Shown piece by piece: positions 8,273 through 16,508 of a DNA stretch of 64,000 nt. Both the position numbers and the translations under genes were made by a program. The DNA comes from Gemmatimonadaceae bacterium (GTDB lineage: Bacteria > Gemmatimonadota > Gemmatimonadetes > Gemmatimonadales > Gemmatimonadaceae), in contig DASYSS010000017.1 in the NCBI GenBank assembly GCA_036003045.1, forward strand, positions 62,001-126,000. Reading direction: 5' to 3'. Each line of letters opens with the position of its first letter. The stretch's first letter is position 1. Below the pieces are notes generated by a model. The model was not told where the DNA came from, made no database searches, and saw only the letters and a list, made by a program, of their open reading frames with translations.

Positions 8273-9680
8273 GGGTCGTCACCTGCAAAGGGGCTTGGTC
8301 AAGCGATTCGCCTTCCAGCCGCGGGAGGCGCCGAGGAATGCGCAACGCGAACGTCGATCCCTGCCCGACCTCGCTTCGCGCCGTCACGTCGCCGCCCAGC
8401 AGGTGCGCGAGCTTGCGCGAAAGGGGAAGCCCCAGGCCCGTCCCCTTCACTCGTGTCTGCAACGAGTGCTCCACCTGCGAGAATTCCTCGAAGATCCGGT
8501 CGATGTCGTCCGGAGCGATCCCGATTCCGGTGTCCGATACGACGAACTCGACCGTGTCGTCGAGCGCGCTGGCCGCGATCCGCACCTCGCCGCGCTCGGT
8601 GTACTTGAGGGCGTTCGAGATGAAGTTGCGCAGAATCTGCGACACCTTGGCTTCGTCCGACTCCATTGGCGGCAGATCCGTCGTGGTCTCGAACACGAGC
8701 AGCACGTCCGGCGACGTCGCGATTGGGCGGAACATGCCGCGGAGCGCGGCGAACATCGTTTCGACGCTGAACGTCGTCGCGCGAAGCGTGATGCGACCGG
8801 CCTCGATCTTGGCCAAGTCGAGCCAGTCGTCGACCAGCTCCGTGAGTGACTCGGCGGACCGATCGAGCATGGCGAGCCCGGTTCGCTGCCCGTCGTTCAG
8901 GGCGCCTTCGAACCCCCCGAGCAAGTAACGGCTCACGTTGCGAATCGCGGTGAGCGGCGTGCGCAGCTCGTGACTCAGCTCGGAGAGAAAACGGGTTTTC
9001 GTCGAATTGAGCCGCTCGAGGTTCGCGGTCTTCTCGTCCAATTCGGCGTAGAGCGCGAGCACGCCGCGATTCGTTTCCTCGAGCTCGAGGTTGAGCCGCT
9101 CGACTTCGACATTGCGTTCGTGCAGCTGCGCCATCGCGCGCAGGAGCTGTTGATTCTGATGCTGCAATTCATCGAACGGCGATTCCGGAGTCTGGGCGGC
9201 GAGCTGCCCGACGATTCGGTCGCGCGCCTCCGCGTCGATCGCGCGCGCGTGTCTGGGAAGAACTTTGCCGAGCAGCACCGAAGTCCCGCCGTCCGACGAC
9301 GAGATCTCGAACCTGTCGCTCAACCGCTTCGCGCCGATGACTCCCAACCCAAGCCCGGTCTGCGACGTGAACCGTCCGTCGAGAATGGCCCCGACGTTGG
9401 CGATCCCCGGCCCCGCGTCGCACACTCGAACGACGAGCATCTGCTCCGCGGCGTCGGGGTACGTGACGCTGAACTCCACGCGTCCGCCGCCACCGTACTC
9501 GAACGCGTTGCGAGCGATCTCAGAGACGGCCGTCGCGAAGCGCACCTGGTCCTGGCGATCGATGCCGACGAGCGCCGCGATCTGGCGCGTCCGCTGTCGC
9601 GCCGAGACGACCGCGTGTTCGTACCGCAGCTCGATCGACAGCAACGGCGCGAGCGCGGGCAGGTGTCGACGCGACGTCAC
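8265..9680 (-). CDS. RsbT-like ATPase domain fused to histidine kinase
   Basis: 471 residues. Residues 1-140 are an RsbT/RsbW-type ATPase module (N-box SEIARNAFEYGG, CDAGPGIA, TGLGLGVIGAKRL). A coiled coil follows (about 170-230), then HisKA with His237 in LSHELRTPLTAI, then HATPase_c with NALKY, DTGIGIAP and GTGLGLPLS. No transmembrane segment or sensory domain is present, so the input is likely protein-protein, through the RsbT-like domain docking on the stressosome. The start ATG overlaps the upstream stop by 4 bp (ATGA at 9677-9680). This fusion links a stressosome-type switch directly to a phosphorelay. Confidence 0.92.
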   Translation of the reverse strand: MTSRRHLPALAPLLSIELRYEHAVVSARQRTRQIAALVGIDRQDQVRFATAVSEIARNAFEYGGGGRVEFSVTYPDAAEQMLVVRVCDAGPGIANVGAILDGRFTSQTGLGLGVIGAKRLSDRFEISSSDGGTSVLLGKVLPRHARAIDAEARDRIVGQLAAQTPESPFDELQHQNQQLLRAMAQLHERNVEVERLNLELEETNRGVLALYAELDEKTANLERLNSTKTRFLSELSHELRTPLTAIRNVSRYLLGGFEGALNDGQRTGLAMLDRSAESLTELVDDWLDLAKIEAGRITLRATTFSVETMFAALRGMFRPIATSPDVLLVFETTTDLPPMESDEAKVSQILRNFISNALKYTERGEVRIAASALDDTVEFVVSDTGIGIAPDDIDRIFEEFSQVEHSLQTRVKGTGLGLPLSRKLAHLLGGDVTARSEVGQGSTFALRIPRRLPRLEGESLDQAPLQVTTHA

Positions 9681-10735
9681 GACAGCTCCGCCCGCCGGCG
9701 ACAGACGACGACGGTGACGTCGTCACGTCCGCGTGCCCAGTCGCGGTACAACACCCCCGCGATCACCGATGGATGCCGTCGCGACAAGCCCGGGAAGCGA
9801 TCGAGCTTCCAATGACTCGCCAATCCGTCGGAGTGCATCACGGCGACGCTGTTCTCCGGCCACTCGTACGAGAACGTCGCGATCCGCCGCGCCGACGCGC
9901 CGGCTGTGCCGTTATGCGAGACCATGCTGCGAATCCCGCGATCGGCGACGATGCATCCGGCGACGTTGCCGATGCCGCCGAACTCGATCTGACCTCTCGC
10001 CGGGTCGAACCGCGCGCCGGAGACCGCGGCGCCGCGCGTCGTGCGAAGGGCGGCGTGAATTCGGCCAAGCGCGTCGGTCAGCGATGCCGCGCCTGGCTCG
10101 ACGAACGATCGCACCGCCGAGCTCGACGCCTCTTCGGCGAATTGCCCGTGACCGAGTCCGTCGGCGATGAGGATCTGCGTCGTCCCCTCGGGAGTCATCG
10201 CCATCACCCACGCGTCTCCGTTGCTCCTCTCGCCACGAACCGGCAGACAGATCGCGCCGATTTCAAGGAGAGGATCGGCCGCCCGGCGCGGAAACGGCGA
10301 GGCAGGGGACGTCCAGATCTGCGACAGAACGATCGTGCCGGCGCCAGGCGCGGAGACCATGTCGAAGCGCGACGAAAGGCGCGCGATCGCCCCCAGTCCC
10401 CCACCGCGCGTGCCGCCGGTCGAGTAACCGTCTTGCATCGCCGCTCCAACGTCCGCGATTCCACGGCCGCGGTCGAAAGCGAGCATCTCGACGCCTGTAC
10501 GTCCGTCCTCTGAAAGCAAACGGAGGACCACACCGCCGGCTTCGGCGCCGTCCACGGGCTGTCCGTGCCGCACGATGTTCGTCGCGGCTTCGACCACGAT
10601 GAGGGCGAGACGCCCGGAAAGCTCGTCCCCGAGCGATGCTTCCCCGGCGAGTGCCGCCGCGGTCCGTCGAGCTTCACCGACCTGACTCGAATCCTCGACG
10701 ACAACACGGACGCTCTTCATCGCGCCAGCAATCAT
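9677..10735 (-). CDS. RsbT-like ATPase fused to SpoIIE/RsbX-type PP2C phosphatase
   Basis: 352 residues from the ATG at 10735, which overlaps the rsbT stop as ATGA; starts at 10747 and 10720 are also possible. Residues about 6-140 are an RsbT-like ATPase module (EAATNIVRHG, DRGRGIADVG, RGGGLGAIARL). The C-terminal half is a compact SpoIIE/RsbX-type PP2C domain with metal-binding acidic residues in SNGDAWV, IADGLGHG and MHSDGL. In known stressosomes RsbX dephosphorylates RsbR and RsbS to reset the complex. Here the phosphatase carries its own RsbT-like domain. Position directly after rsbT supports the reset role. Confidence 0.9.
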   Translation of the reverse strand: MIAGAMKSVRVVVEDSSQVGEARRTAAALAGEASLGDELSGRLALIVVEAATNIVRHGQPVDGAEAGGVVLRLLSEDGRTGVEMLAFDRGRGIADVGAAMQDGYSTGGTRGGGLGAIARLSSRFDMVSAPGAGTIVLSQIWTSPASPFPRRAADPLLEIGAICLPVRGERSNGDAWVMAMTPEGTTQILIADGLGHGQFAEEASSSAVRSFVEPGAASLTDALGRIHAALRTTRGAAVSGARFDPARGQIEFGGIGNVAGCIVADRGIRSMVSHNGTAGASARRIATFSYEWPENSVAVMHSDGLASHWKLDRFPGLSRRHPSVIAGVLYRDWARGRDDVTVVVCRRRAELS

Positions 10736-11169
10736 CGGTCGCGCCATCGCGTCACGACGACGGTGGTTCCGCGACCGACCTCGGAACGGATCGCGAACTC
10801 GTTCATGAGACGGCGGCTTCCACTGAGCCCAAGGCCAAGACCGGTGCCAGTGGTATACCCGTCCTGCATCGCGCGCTCGATATCCGGAATTCCGGGTCCT
10901 TGATCGGAGAAGGTGAGTCGGATGCCGCTGCGATTCGCATCGTCGAGGAGCTCTATCAGCAGCTTGCCGCCTCCCCCATACTGCACGGTATTGCGGGCGA
11001 GCTCGCTTGCAGCGGTCACGATTTTCGTTTGATCGACCAGGCGAAAACCGGCTTCGGTCGCCCAAGTGCGGCACTTGTGGCGGCTGGCCACGATATCCGA
11101 TTCCGCGACGAGCTGAATGGACTCACAGCGCAGCACTTTCACCGTCACCCTCGGACGTGACATCGCCAT
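10732..11169 (-). CDS. rsbT: Stressosome switch kinase RsbT
   Basis: 145 residues, a single HATPase domain of the RsbT type: N-box SELARNTVQYGG (Asn60), G1 box SDQGPGIPDIERAMQDGYTT, G2 box GLGLGLSGSRRLMNEF, then a closing strand ending TRWRDR. These match B. subtilis RsbT closely in layout. RsbT is held by the RsbR-RsbS scaffold and released after phosphorylating both. It overlaps rsbS by 47 bp; a start at 11163 is equally possible. No RsbU-type phosphatase with an RsbT-binding domain and no sigma-B/anti-sigma pair lies in the window, so the freed RsbT must act on other partners, perhaps the two downstream fusion proteins. Confidence 0.93.
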   Translation of the reverse strand: MAMSRPRVTVKVLRCESIQLVAESDIVASRHKCRTWATEAGFRLVDQTKIVTAASELARNTVQYGGGGKLLIELLDDANRSGIRLTFSDQGPGIPDIERAMQDGYTTGTGLGLGLSGSRRLMNEFAIRSEVGRGTTVVVTRWRDR

Positions 11170-11524
11170 CGACCGCCCGACCGGTGAGCATCTGCATTCC
11201 GCGCTCGACGTTGAGCGCCGTGCGCACGCCGGGCATCGTCATGCCCAACTCGACGAGCGTGATCGCGACCGCGGGCTGCATGCCCACGACGATCGTCTGC
11301 GCGTCGAGCACGCGCGCCATGTTCGCGATGTTGGCCAGCATTCGGCCGATGAACGAATCGACGATCGACAGCGCCGAGATGTCGATCAGCACGCCTTTCG
11401 CCGCGGTCTCGGCGATCTTTGCCGTGAGGTCATCCTGCAGCGCCATGGCGAGGCGGTCATGCATGTCCACCTGAATGGTCACCAATAGCAGCGACCCCAT
11501 TCGTAGAATCGGGATGCGCTCCAT
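11123..11524 (-). CDS. rsbS: Stressosome scaffold protein RsbS (STAS domain)
   Basis: 133 residues, a single STAS domain. The conserved phosphorylation region is VLIDISALSIVDSFIGRM, with Ser57 in VDSFIG at the place of the RsbS serine phosphorylated by RsbT. The second STAS signature, VVGMQPAVAITLVELG, is also present. A ~25-residue acidic tail (ending EGDGESAAL) extends past the usual end and is encoded within the overlap with rsbT. It starts 3 bp after the rsbR stop, so the two are translated together. RsbS with RsbR builds the icosahedral stressosome core in the cytoplasm. Confidence 0.93.
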   Translation of the reverse strand: MERIPILRMGSLLLVTIQVDMHDRLAMALQDDLTAKIAETAAKGVLIDISALSIVDSFIGRMLANIANMARVLDAQTIVVGMQPAVAITLVELGMTMPGVRTALNVERGMQMLTGRAVDGDVTSEGDGESAAL

Positions 11525-11527
11525 TTG

Positions 11528-12421
11528 TTAGGAGGCGCGCGGGACGCCAGGGTGCGGGGCTTTGGTGATCATGAGGCCGCGGCGCGTGAGCGCGGTCTTG
11601 AGCGCGTCGGCGAGATTGGCCTTCGTTATGATGTCCTGGAGGTCGACGCCGAGGTGCACGATGGTCTGCGCGATCTGAGGGCGGATGCCGCTGATGATGC
11701 AGTCGGCGCCCATGAGCCGCGCCGCCGTGACCGTCTTCAAGAGGTGCTGCGCCGTCAGCGTGTCGACGGTCGGCACGCCGGTGATGTCGAGGATGGCAAT
11801 CTCGGCCCCGGTGTCGACGATGCGTTGGAGAAGCGACTCCATCACGACCTGCGTGCGCGAGCTGTCGAGGGTGCCGATCATCGGCAGCGCGAGAATGCCG
11901 TCCCAGAGCTTCACGACCGGCGTCGAAAGCTCGAGCATGTCCTGTTGTTGACGCGCGATCAGCTCTTCGCGTCCGCGCTGGAACGTCTCTGTCGTGAAGA
12001 GCGCGAGCTTGTCGAGCAGCGTCGTCGCCGTCCACGTCTCCGACGCCAGGCGGTCGGTGTCAGCCCCGGCGTCGCGGCACAGCTGCGAGAAGAGCGGCTG
12101 CTTGAGCGACATAACGAACGTGGCGGTCTCCGACGGTGAGTAGCCCTGCACCGCGCGTGTACGGCTGAGGTTGGAAAGCATTTCGCGCACGCGGCCGTAC
12201 GCCGGGCCCGCCGTATCGGTGACGTTTCCGCCCTCGACGGCTTGCCGCAGCAGCGAAAGGAAGTGTCGCGACTCGGATTCGAGATCCGCGTCGGTCAGCG
12301 TCCCGATGCGGCCGCCGAATGCGCGTTGCTCGCGCATCCAGTCGGTGAGGATGAGGTTCTCATGCGTCTTGAGGATGCGAGGTAGATCGCTCCCGGTTCC
12401 GGTGAGGGTCGCGGTGTCCAT
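11528..12421 (-). CDS. rsbR: Stressosome sensor/co-antagonist RsbR (RsbRD-type N-domain)
   Basis: 297 residues. The N-terminal ~150 residues are helical and match the RsbRD-type N-domain rather than a haem globin; no haem-ligand pattern was seen. The C-terminal STAS domain (about 165-285) has ILDITGVPTVDT and GIRPQIAQTIVHLG. By motif, Thr221 and Thr253 correspond to the threonines that RsbT phosphorylates in RsbR-family proteins. It is the first gene of the minus-strand operon, with 223 bp to the divergent CBS gene, where the operon promoter should lie. The signal it senses is unknown. Confidence 0.92.
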   Translation of the reverse strand: MDTATLTGTGSDLPRILKTHENLILTDWMREQRAFGGRIGTLTDADLESESRHFLSLLRQAVEGGNVTDTAGPAYGRVREMLSNLSRTRAVQGYSPSETATFVMSLKQPLFSQLCRDAGADTDRLASETWTATTLLDKLALFTTETFQRGREELIARQQQDMLELSTPVVKLWDGILALPMIGTLDSSRTQVVMESLLQRIVDTGAEIAILDITGVPTVDTLTAQHLLKTVTAARLMGADCIISGIRPQIAQTIVHLGVDLQDIITKANLADALKTALTRRGLMITKAPHPGVPRAS

Positions 12422-12644
12422 GCGAATGCTCGCGGGTTACTGGTTACGAAAGCGCCGACGGCCCGGTGACTTCGTGGCGCATCAGGTGGAGACCGACAAA
12501 CGCAACGGACGTGCCCGCCGGTTGTTAGGCTCTGCTCAGTTCGGCTCGCCGCGGCGAGCGATGAGGGCACGCGTCTCGCTGCGAAACCGGAATCGGGGTT
12601 TGACGTGGCGCTCGGGCCATCACGCGCATTCCGGAGAGACTCAG

Positions 12645-13118
12645 ATGAAAGCCGCCGACATCATGACGAAAAATCCGTGCTTCTGCTCGTCGAATGATTC
12701 CATCACGAGCGTCGCGAAGACGATGCGCGACAACGATTGCGGTGCGGTCCCGATCGTCGACAACGATCGCGTGGTCGGTATCGTGACCGACCGCGATCTC
12801 GTGATCCGCGGTCTGGCGACCGGGACGAACCCCGCGGCGATGGTCGGCGAGATCGCGACGCGCAATTTGTGCAGCGTGCGCACCGACTCCGACGTCAAGG
12901 ACGTCGAACGTTTGATGTCCGACAATCAGGTGCGCCGGGTGCTCGTGATGGACGGCGACAAATGCGTCGGCATCGTCTCGCAGGCCGACCTCGCGCGGGC
13001 GATCGAGCGCGGCGACGGCATCAGCGATCGCGAAGTGGGAATCGTCGTCGAACGGATTTCGGAAAAGCGCGGTCGAGCGGCGAGCCGCGGAGATACGAGT
13101 CCGCAGGCGAGGCTCTGA
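12645..13118 (+). CDS. Tandem CBS-domain protein
   Basis: 157 residues. Start ATG at 12645 preceded by a GGAGAG ribosome-binding site eight bases upstream. Two CBS motifs fill the protein: MKAADIMTKNPCFCSSNDSI to VGIVTDRDLVIRGL, and EIATRNLCSVRTDSDV to VGIVSQADLARAI. A basic tail follows. Such stand-alone CBS pairs bind adenine nucleotides or S-adenosyl compounds and act as energy or redox sensors. It diverges from the stressosome operon, so a joint stress response is possible but unproven. Confidence 0.93.
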   Translation: MKAADIMTKNPCFCSSNDSITSVAKTMRDNDCGAVPIVDNDRVVGIVTDRDLVIRGLATGTNPAAMVGEIATRNLCSVRTDSDVKDVERLMSDNQVRRVLVMDGDKCVGIVSQADLARAIERGDGISDREVGIVVERISEKRGRAASRGDTSPQARL

Positions 13119-13137
13119 GACCTCGGCGACCGGGAAA

Positions 13138-13157
13138 CCGGGAAACCGGTTTCCCGG
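13138..13157. terminator. Bidirectional hairpin between convergent genes
   Basis: CCGGGAAACCGGTTTCCCGG is a perfect 20-base palindrome lying between the CBS gene stop (13118) and the stop of the minus-strand outer-membrane protein (13162). A direct copy of CCGGGAAA lies just before it (13130-13137). It has no long T-tract, so it may act through the stem alone or as an mRNA 3'-end stabiliser for both genes. Confidence 0.6.
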
Positions 13158-13161
13158 CCTC

Positions 13162-13905
13162 CTACTTCATCGGATTCTGATCCAGATGCATCGTCCGGAT
13201 TGGATTCAGCTTGATACCGATCGAGTAGCGGAAGGCATTCATCCAGTACGCGGTGCCCGTCGGTAGACCACCGCTCAATCGATACGCGGTCATTCGACTG
13301 CGCATGCCGGACACTTCGTTGGTCAGCTGGAGTGATTCCGTGAGGGGAAATTCGAAACCCGCGCCCACGGCGCTGCCGAAGCCGCGCATGTAGCGGCCAA
13401 CGGCGAAATAATCGCCGCCGAAGCCGCCATTGATCGTCGGGCCGATGTCGGACTGATACGAGTCGTACATGTGCATGAACGCGACGCGCGCGTCGAAGAA
13501 CGGCCGGACCTGATGATCCAGCGTCAGCGGAGCGTAACGGGCACCCAGCTCTCCGGTCTCGGTGATGGCGGGCGAGAAGAGATACGACGTCGTCATGTCG
13601 ACGGTCATCGACCAGTGGTCCGTGTACCGATAGTCGCCACGCAAGCCGTTGCCGAAGCTCGTATAACGCGAGAGCACCGGGCCGGTCGGAACCTGCGTCG
13701 TCGTGATCACCGAATACGTCTCGGCCGACCAGCGTGCGCGGCGATACTGAAGCGCACGCGCGACCGCGGCCGGCTGGGGCGAGGGTTCGGTCGGACGAAC
13801 CGGAGGCGCAGCGGAGCGCGGAGGCGCGCGCGTCGGAAGCGTCTGCGCGGACAGGCCTACGGGAGCGGCGAGCAGGGCAAGGACGATGACAGCTCGACTA
13901 CGCAT
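13162..13905 (-). CDS. Exported outer-membrane beta-barrel-like protein
   Basis: 247 residues from the ATG at 13905, chosen for a complete signal peptide (MRSRAVIVLALLAAPVGLSAQ) and a GGAGG site seven bases upstream. A Pro-rich N-terminal stretch is followed by amphipathic strands (YRYTDHWSMTVDMTTSYLF, VRPFFDARVAFMHMY, GFGSAVGAGFEF), as in small 8- to 10-strand barrels. The family is not recognised. It is followed on the same strand, 87 bp upstream, by the ADOP permease gene, which may be co-transcribed with it. Confidence 0.72.
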   Translation of the reverse strand: MRSRAVIVLALLAAPVGLSAQTLPTRAPPRSAAPPVRPTEPSPQPAAVARALQYRRARWSAETYSVITTTQVPTGPVLSRYTSFGNGLRGDYRYTDHWSMTVDMTTSYLFSPAITETGELGARYAPLTLDHQVRPFFDARVAFMHMYDSYQSDIGPTINGGFGGDYFAVGRYMRGFGSAVGAGFEFPLTESLQLTNEVSGMRSRMTAYRLSGGLPTGTAYWMNAFRYSIGIKLNPIRTMHLDQNPMK

Positions 13906-13992
13906 GGCAGCCTCCGGGAGTGGGCTCCGGGTACACCCCTTCACTCTGTGAGGGTCCACCAGAATTGGCAAGCGTGCGCGTTACCGCGCGCT

Positions 13993-16443
13993 CTATTCAG
14001 ATCTCAGAACCCCCGCCGGATCGACTCTGCCAGCCCTTCTCGCCGGCAGAAACGCAGCCGCCGCACCGACGACCATCAACAGGACCGGCGCCGCGATGAA
14101 CGTGATCGGGTCCACCGCACCGACTCCGTACAACAGCGTGCGCAGCACCTGGGCGGCGCCGAGGCCGAGCAGCAGGCCGAGGACCGAGCCGATCGTGACG
14201 AGCGTCAGCCCCTCACGCATGAGCAGACGCACGATAGCGTTCGGCTGCGCGCCCACGGCGAGCCGAATCCCCGCCTCCCTCGAGCGACGCGCCACCGCGT
14301 AGCTCACGACGCCGTAGACGCCCAGTACGGCAAGAGCGAGCGCGAGGCCGGCGAACAGTATGAACGCAATCGCGCCGAGCCGCGCCGGGAGTAGCATCGC
14401 GGCGAGGTGGCGCGACATCGTCTTCACCTGGATCGCCATCAGGCTCGGGTCGATCTCGCGGAGCGTCGCAAGCATTTGCGTCGCGGTGCGGTCGGCGTCG
14501 CCGTTCGTGCGCGCGACCAGCATCGCGGTCGCGGCGAACTCTTGCGCGAACGAGGTGAAGAAGAACGGTCGCGGATCTTCGCCGAGTGTTCGAACCTTTG
14601 TCGTGTGGGTGACGCCGACGATCTGATAGGTGAGCGAGTCGGTGCTGAAGGTCAGGCCGATCGGATCCTTTCCGGGCCAGAATCGGCTCGCCATCGCCTC
14701 GTTGATCACGGCGACACGGGGCGCACTCGGCACGTCGGTGGCGGTGATGGCGCGTCCGCGCACGAGCGTGAGCCCGCTCGCATCGAAGAATCCCGCATCC
14801 GCCGCGGAGAAGTCGATGTCGAACGCGGTCTGTCCCTTCGGCGGCGTGACACCGGGGACGCGAATGCGCTTGCCCTGCTGGCTCAGCGGATTCAACAGCA
14901 TGTTGTCGATCGCTCCGACGGTGACGACGCCGGGGATTCGCGCCATACGGTGCTCGATGTCGTCGAGAAGTTGCAAACGTCTCGTCGAGTCGTAGCGGTC
15001 GGTGGGGATGGCCAACCACACCATTCCGGCCGGCGCCGCGCCAAAACCGGGGTTCACCGTCGCCCGCGCTTGCAGGCTTCGCAAGAAGAGCATCGCGGTG
15101 ATGAGCAGCGTCAGCGAGACCGACACCTGCCCGACGACGAGCGCGTTGCGCATGGTGAACCGGCGCTTCGGGCCACCGTCCGCGTTCTCGTTCTTGATCG
15201 TTTCGACGACGCTCGCTCGCGTCGCTTGCAGCGCGGGAAGAAGTCCGAACAACACGCCCGCGATCGCCGACGCGGCGACGGCGAACGACAACACTCGCCA
15301 GTCGAGCGAGACGTCGAGCGTGATCGGGAGCGGAAGAGGAAGGTCGGTGTGCAGCACGGCGCGCAGCGCGGCGCCGGATACGAGGACGCCGGCGACGCCT
15401 CCGACGGCCGACAGGACGAGCGCTTCGACGAGGAACTGCCGCACGAGCATGCTGCGCTTCGCTCCGATGGCCAGACGGATCGCCACTTCCTTGCGCCGAT
15501 CGCGCGCCTGCGCGAGGAGGAAGCTGGCGAGGTTCGCGCACGCGACCAGCAGCACGAGCCCGACGACGATCATGAGCGCGGCCGCCGCGGGAACGACGAC
15601 CGAGTCGAGGAGCGGGTTGACGGCGATGTCGTTCTCCGCGACGACGACGAGCGATGTCCCGCTCGGCCATTGCGCCGGGTACTTCGCGGCCATGTCCGCG
15701 GTGAACCGCGCGGCGACCGCCTTCGCCTGCACCATCGTCGCACCCGGCGCGAGCCGCGCCTTGATGAACGCGGAGTGATTGCCTCGCTGCTTCAACTGGT
15801 CGCGTACGTCGGGCTGCAGTTGGTTGATCATCTGCAGCGGCACGAACACCGCGGGCACGATGCCATTTACGATCCCGGTGTACGACGCGGGGGCGACGCC
15901 GACGACCGTGTATTCCCGTCCCGAGAGACGCATCTTGCGCCCGACGACGGCGGGATCGCCGGCGAAGGTGCGTTGCCAGTAGTCATGCGACAGGACGACG
16001 ACGGGGTGCGCGCCAGGGCTCACGTCGTCCTGCGGGCCGAGCAAGCGCCCGGCCGCGGGACGCAAACCGAGCAGCGGGAAGTAGTCGCCGTTTACCAGCT
16101 CGCCCATGAGCGACTCGACATGATCGCCCACGTCGTGAGCCGCGACCGTGAACATCGACGCCGAGATCTGTGAGAACGTCCCCGCCGTGGCGCGGCGGAA
16201 GTCTACGTAGTCCGGATACGAGAACGGCGCGTACGGGAAATCGCCTTGCTGCTGAAAGACCTCGGCGATTTGCTCCCGGTGCGGAATCGGCGCGTGCCGC
16301 AGGAGGATCGCGTTCACCAAGCTGAACACCGCCGTGTTCGCTCCGATACCGAGCGTGAGGGACAGCAACGCGACGACCGTGAAGCCTGGGCGTTTGCGCG
16401 CGCGACGAACCGCGACGCGAAGATCGGAGGCGAAACTGGGCAC
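13993..16443 (-). CDS. ADOP-type (MacB/FtsX) duplicated permease
   Basis: 816 residues. Two MacB periplasmic-core-plus-FtsX units in tandem. The first transmembrane helix is at about 20-45 (LSLTLGIGANTAVFSLVNAI), a periplasmic core follows, then three to four helices around 280-440 (VGLVLLVACANLASFLLAQ). The second core and the C-terminal FtsX helices come next (GLALALAVLGVYGVVSY, LLGLGAAQVL), with the typical REAGIRLAVGA loop. This is the layout of 'acidobacterial duplicated orphan permeases', which are often encoded without a LolD/MacB-type ATPase; none is adjacent here. Likely a mechanotransmission-type efflux or lipoprotein-handling machine in the inner membrane. Substrate unknown. Confidence 0.92.
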   Translation of the reverse strand: MPSFASDLRVAVRRARKRPGFTVVALLSLTLGIGANTAVFSLVNAILLRHAPIPHREQIAEVFQQQGDFPYAPFSYPDYVDFRRATAGTFSQISASMFTVAAHDVGDHVESLMGELVNGDYFPLLGLRPAAGRLLGPQDDVSPGAHPVVVLSHDYWQRTFAGDPAVVGRKMRLSGREYTVVGVAPASYTGIVNGIVPAVFVPLQMINQLQPDVRDQLKQRGNHSAFIKARLAPGATMVQAKAVAARFTADMAAKYPAQWPSGTSLVVVAENDIAVNPLLDSVVVPAAAALMIVVGLVLLVACANLASFLLAQARDRRKEVAIRLAIGAKRSMLVRQFLVEALVLSAVGGVAGVLVSGAALRAVLHTDLPLPLPITLDVSLDWRVLSFAVAASAIAGVLFGLLPALQATRASVVETIKNENADGGPKRRFTMRNALVVGQVSVSLTLLITAMLFLRSLQARATVNPGFGAAPAGMVWLAIPTDRYDSTRRLQLLDDIEHRMARIPGVVTVGAIDNMLLNPLSQQGKRIRVPGVTPPKGQTAFDIDFSAADAGFFDASGLTLVRGRAITATDVPSAPRVAVINEAMASRFWPGKDPIGLTFSTDSLTYQIVGVTHTTKVRTLGEDPRPFFFTSFAQEFAATAMLVARTNGDADRTATQMLATLREIDPSLMAIQVKTMSRHLAAMLLPARLGAIAFILFAGLALALAVLGVYGVVSYAVARRSREAGIRLAVGAQPNAIVRLLMREGLTLVTIGSVLGLLLGLGAAQVLRTLLYGVGAVDPITFIAAPVLLMVVGAAAAFLPARRAGRVDPAGVLRSE

Positions 16444-16508
16444 GAGGCGGCTCCAGGACGAGGGCTAGGGGACGCTACGGTCGCCGGATGGAGGCGGTTT
16501 CAACGCGC

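Noticed and set aside
6815..8608. A 597-codon plus-strand open frame opposite the receiver-kinase
   Set aside because: Composition is that of an antisense shadow; the kinase on minus has complete motifs.
14407..16173. A 588-codon plus-strand open frame opposite the ADOP permease
   Set aside because: Highly charged low-complexity translation, no motif; the permease is clear.
13993..16443. A MacB-type ABC ATPase partner near the permease
   Set aside because: No Walker A/signature-containing gene was found next to it; the nearest P-loop protein (35196) is an unrelated kinase-like NTPase.
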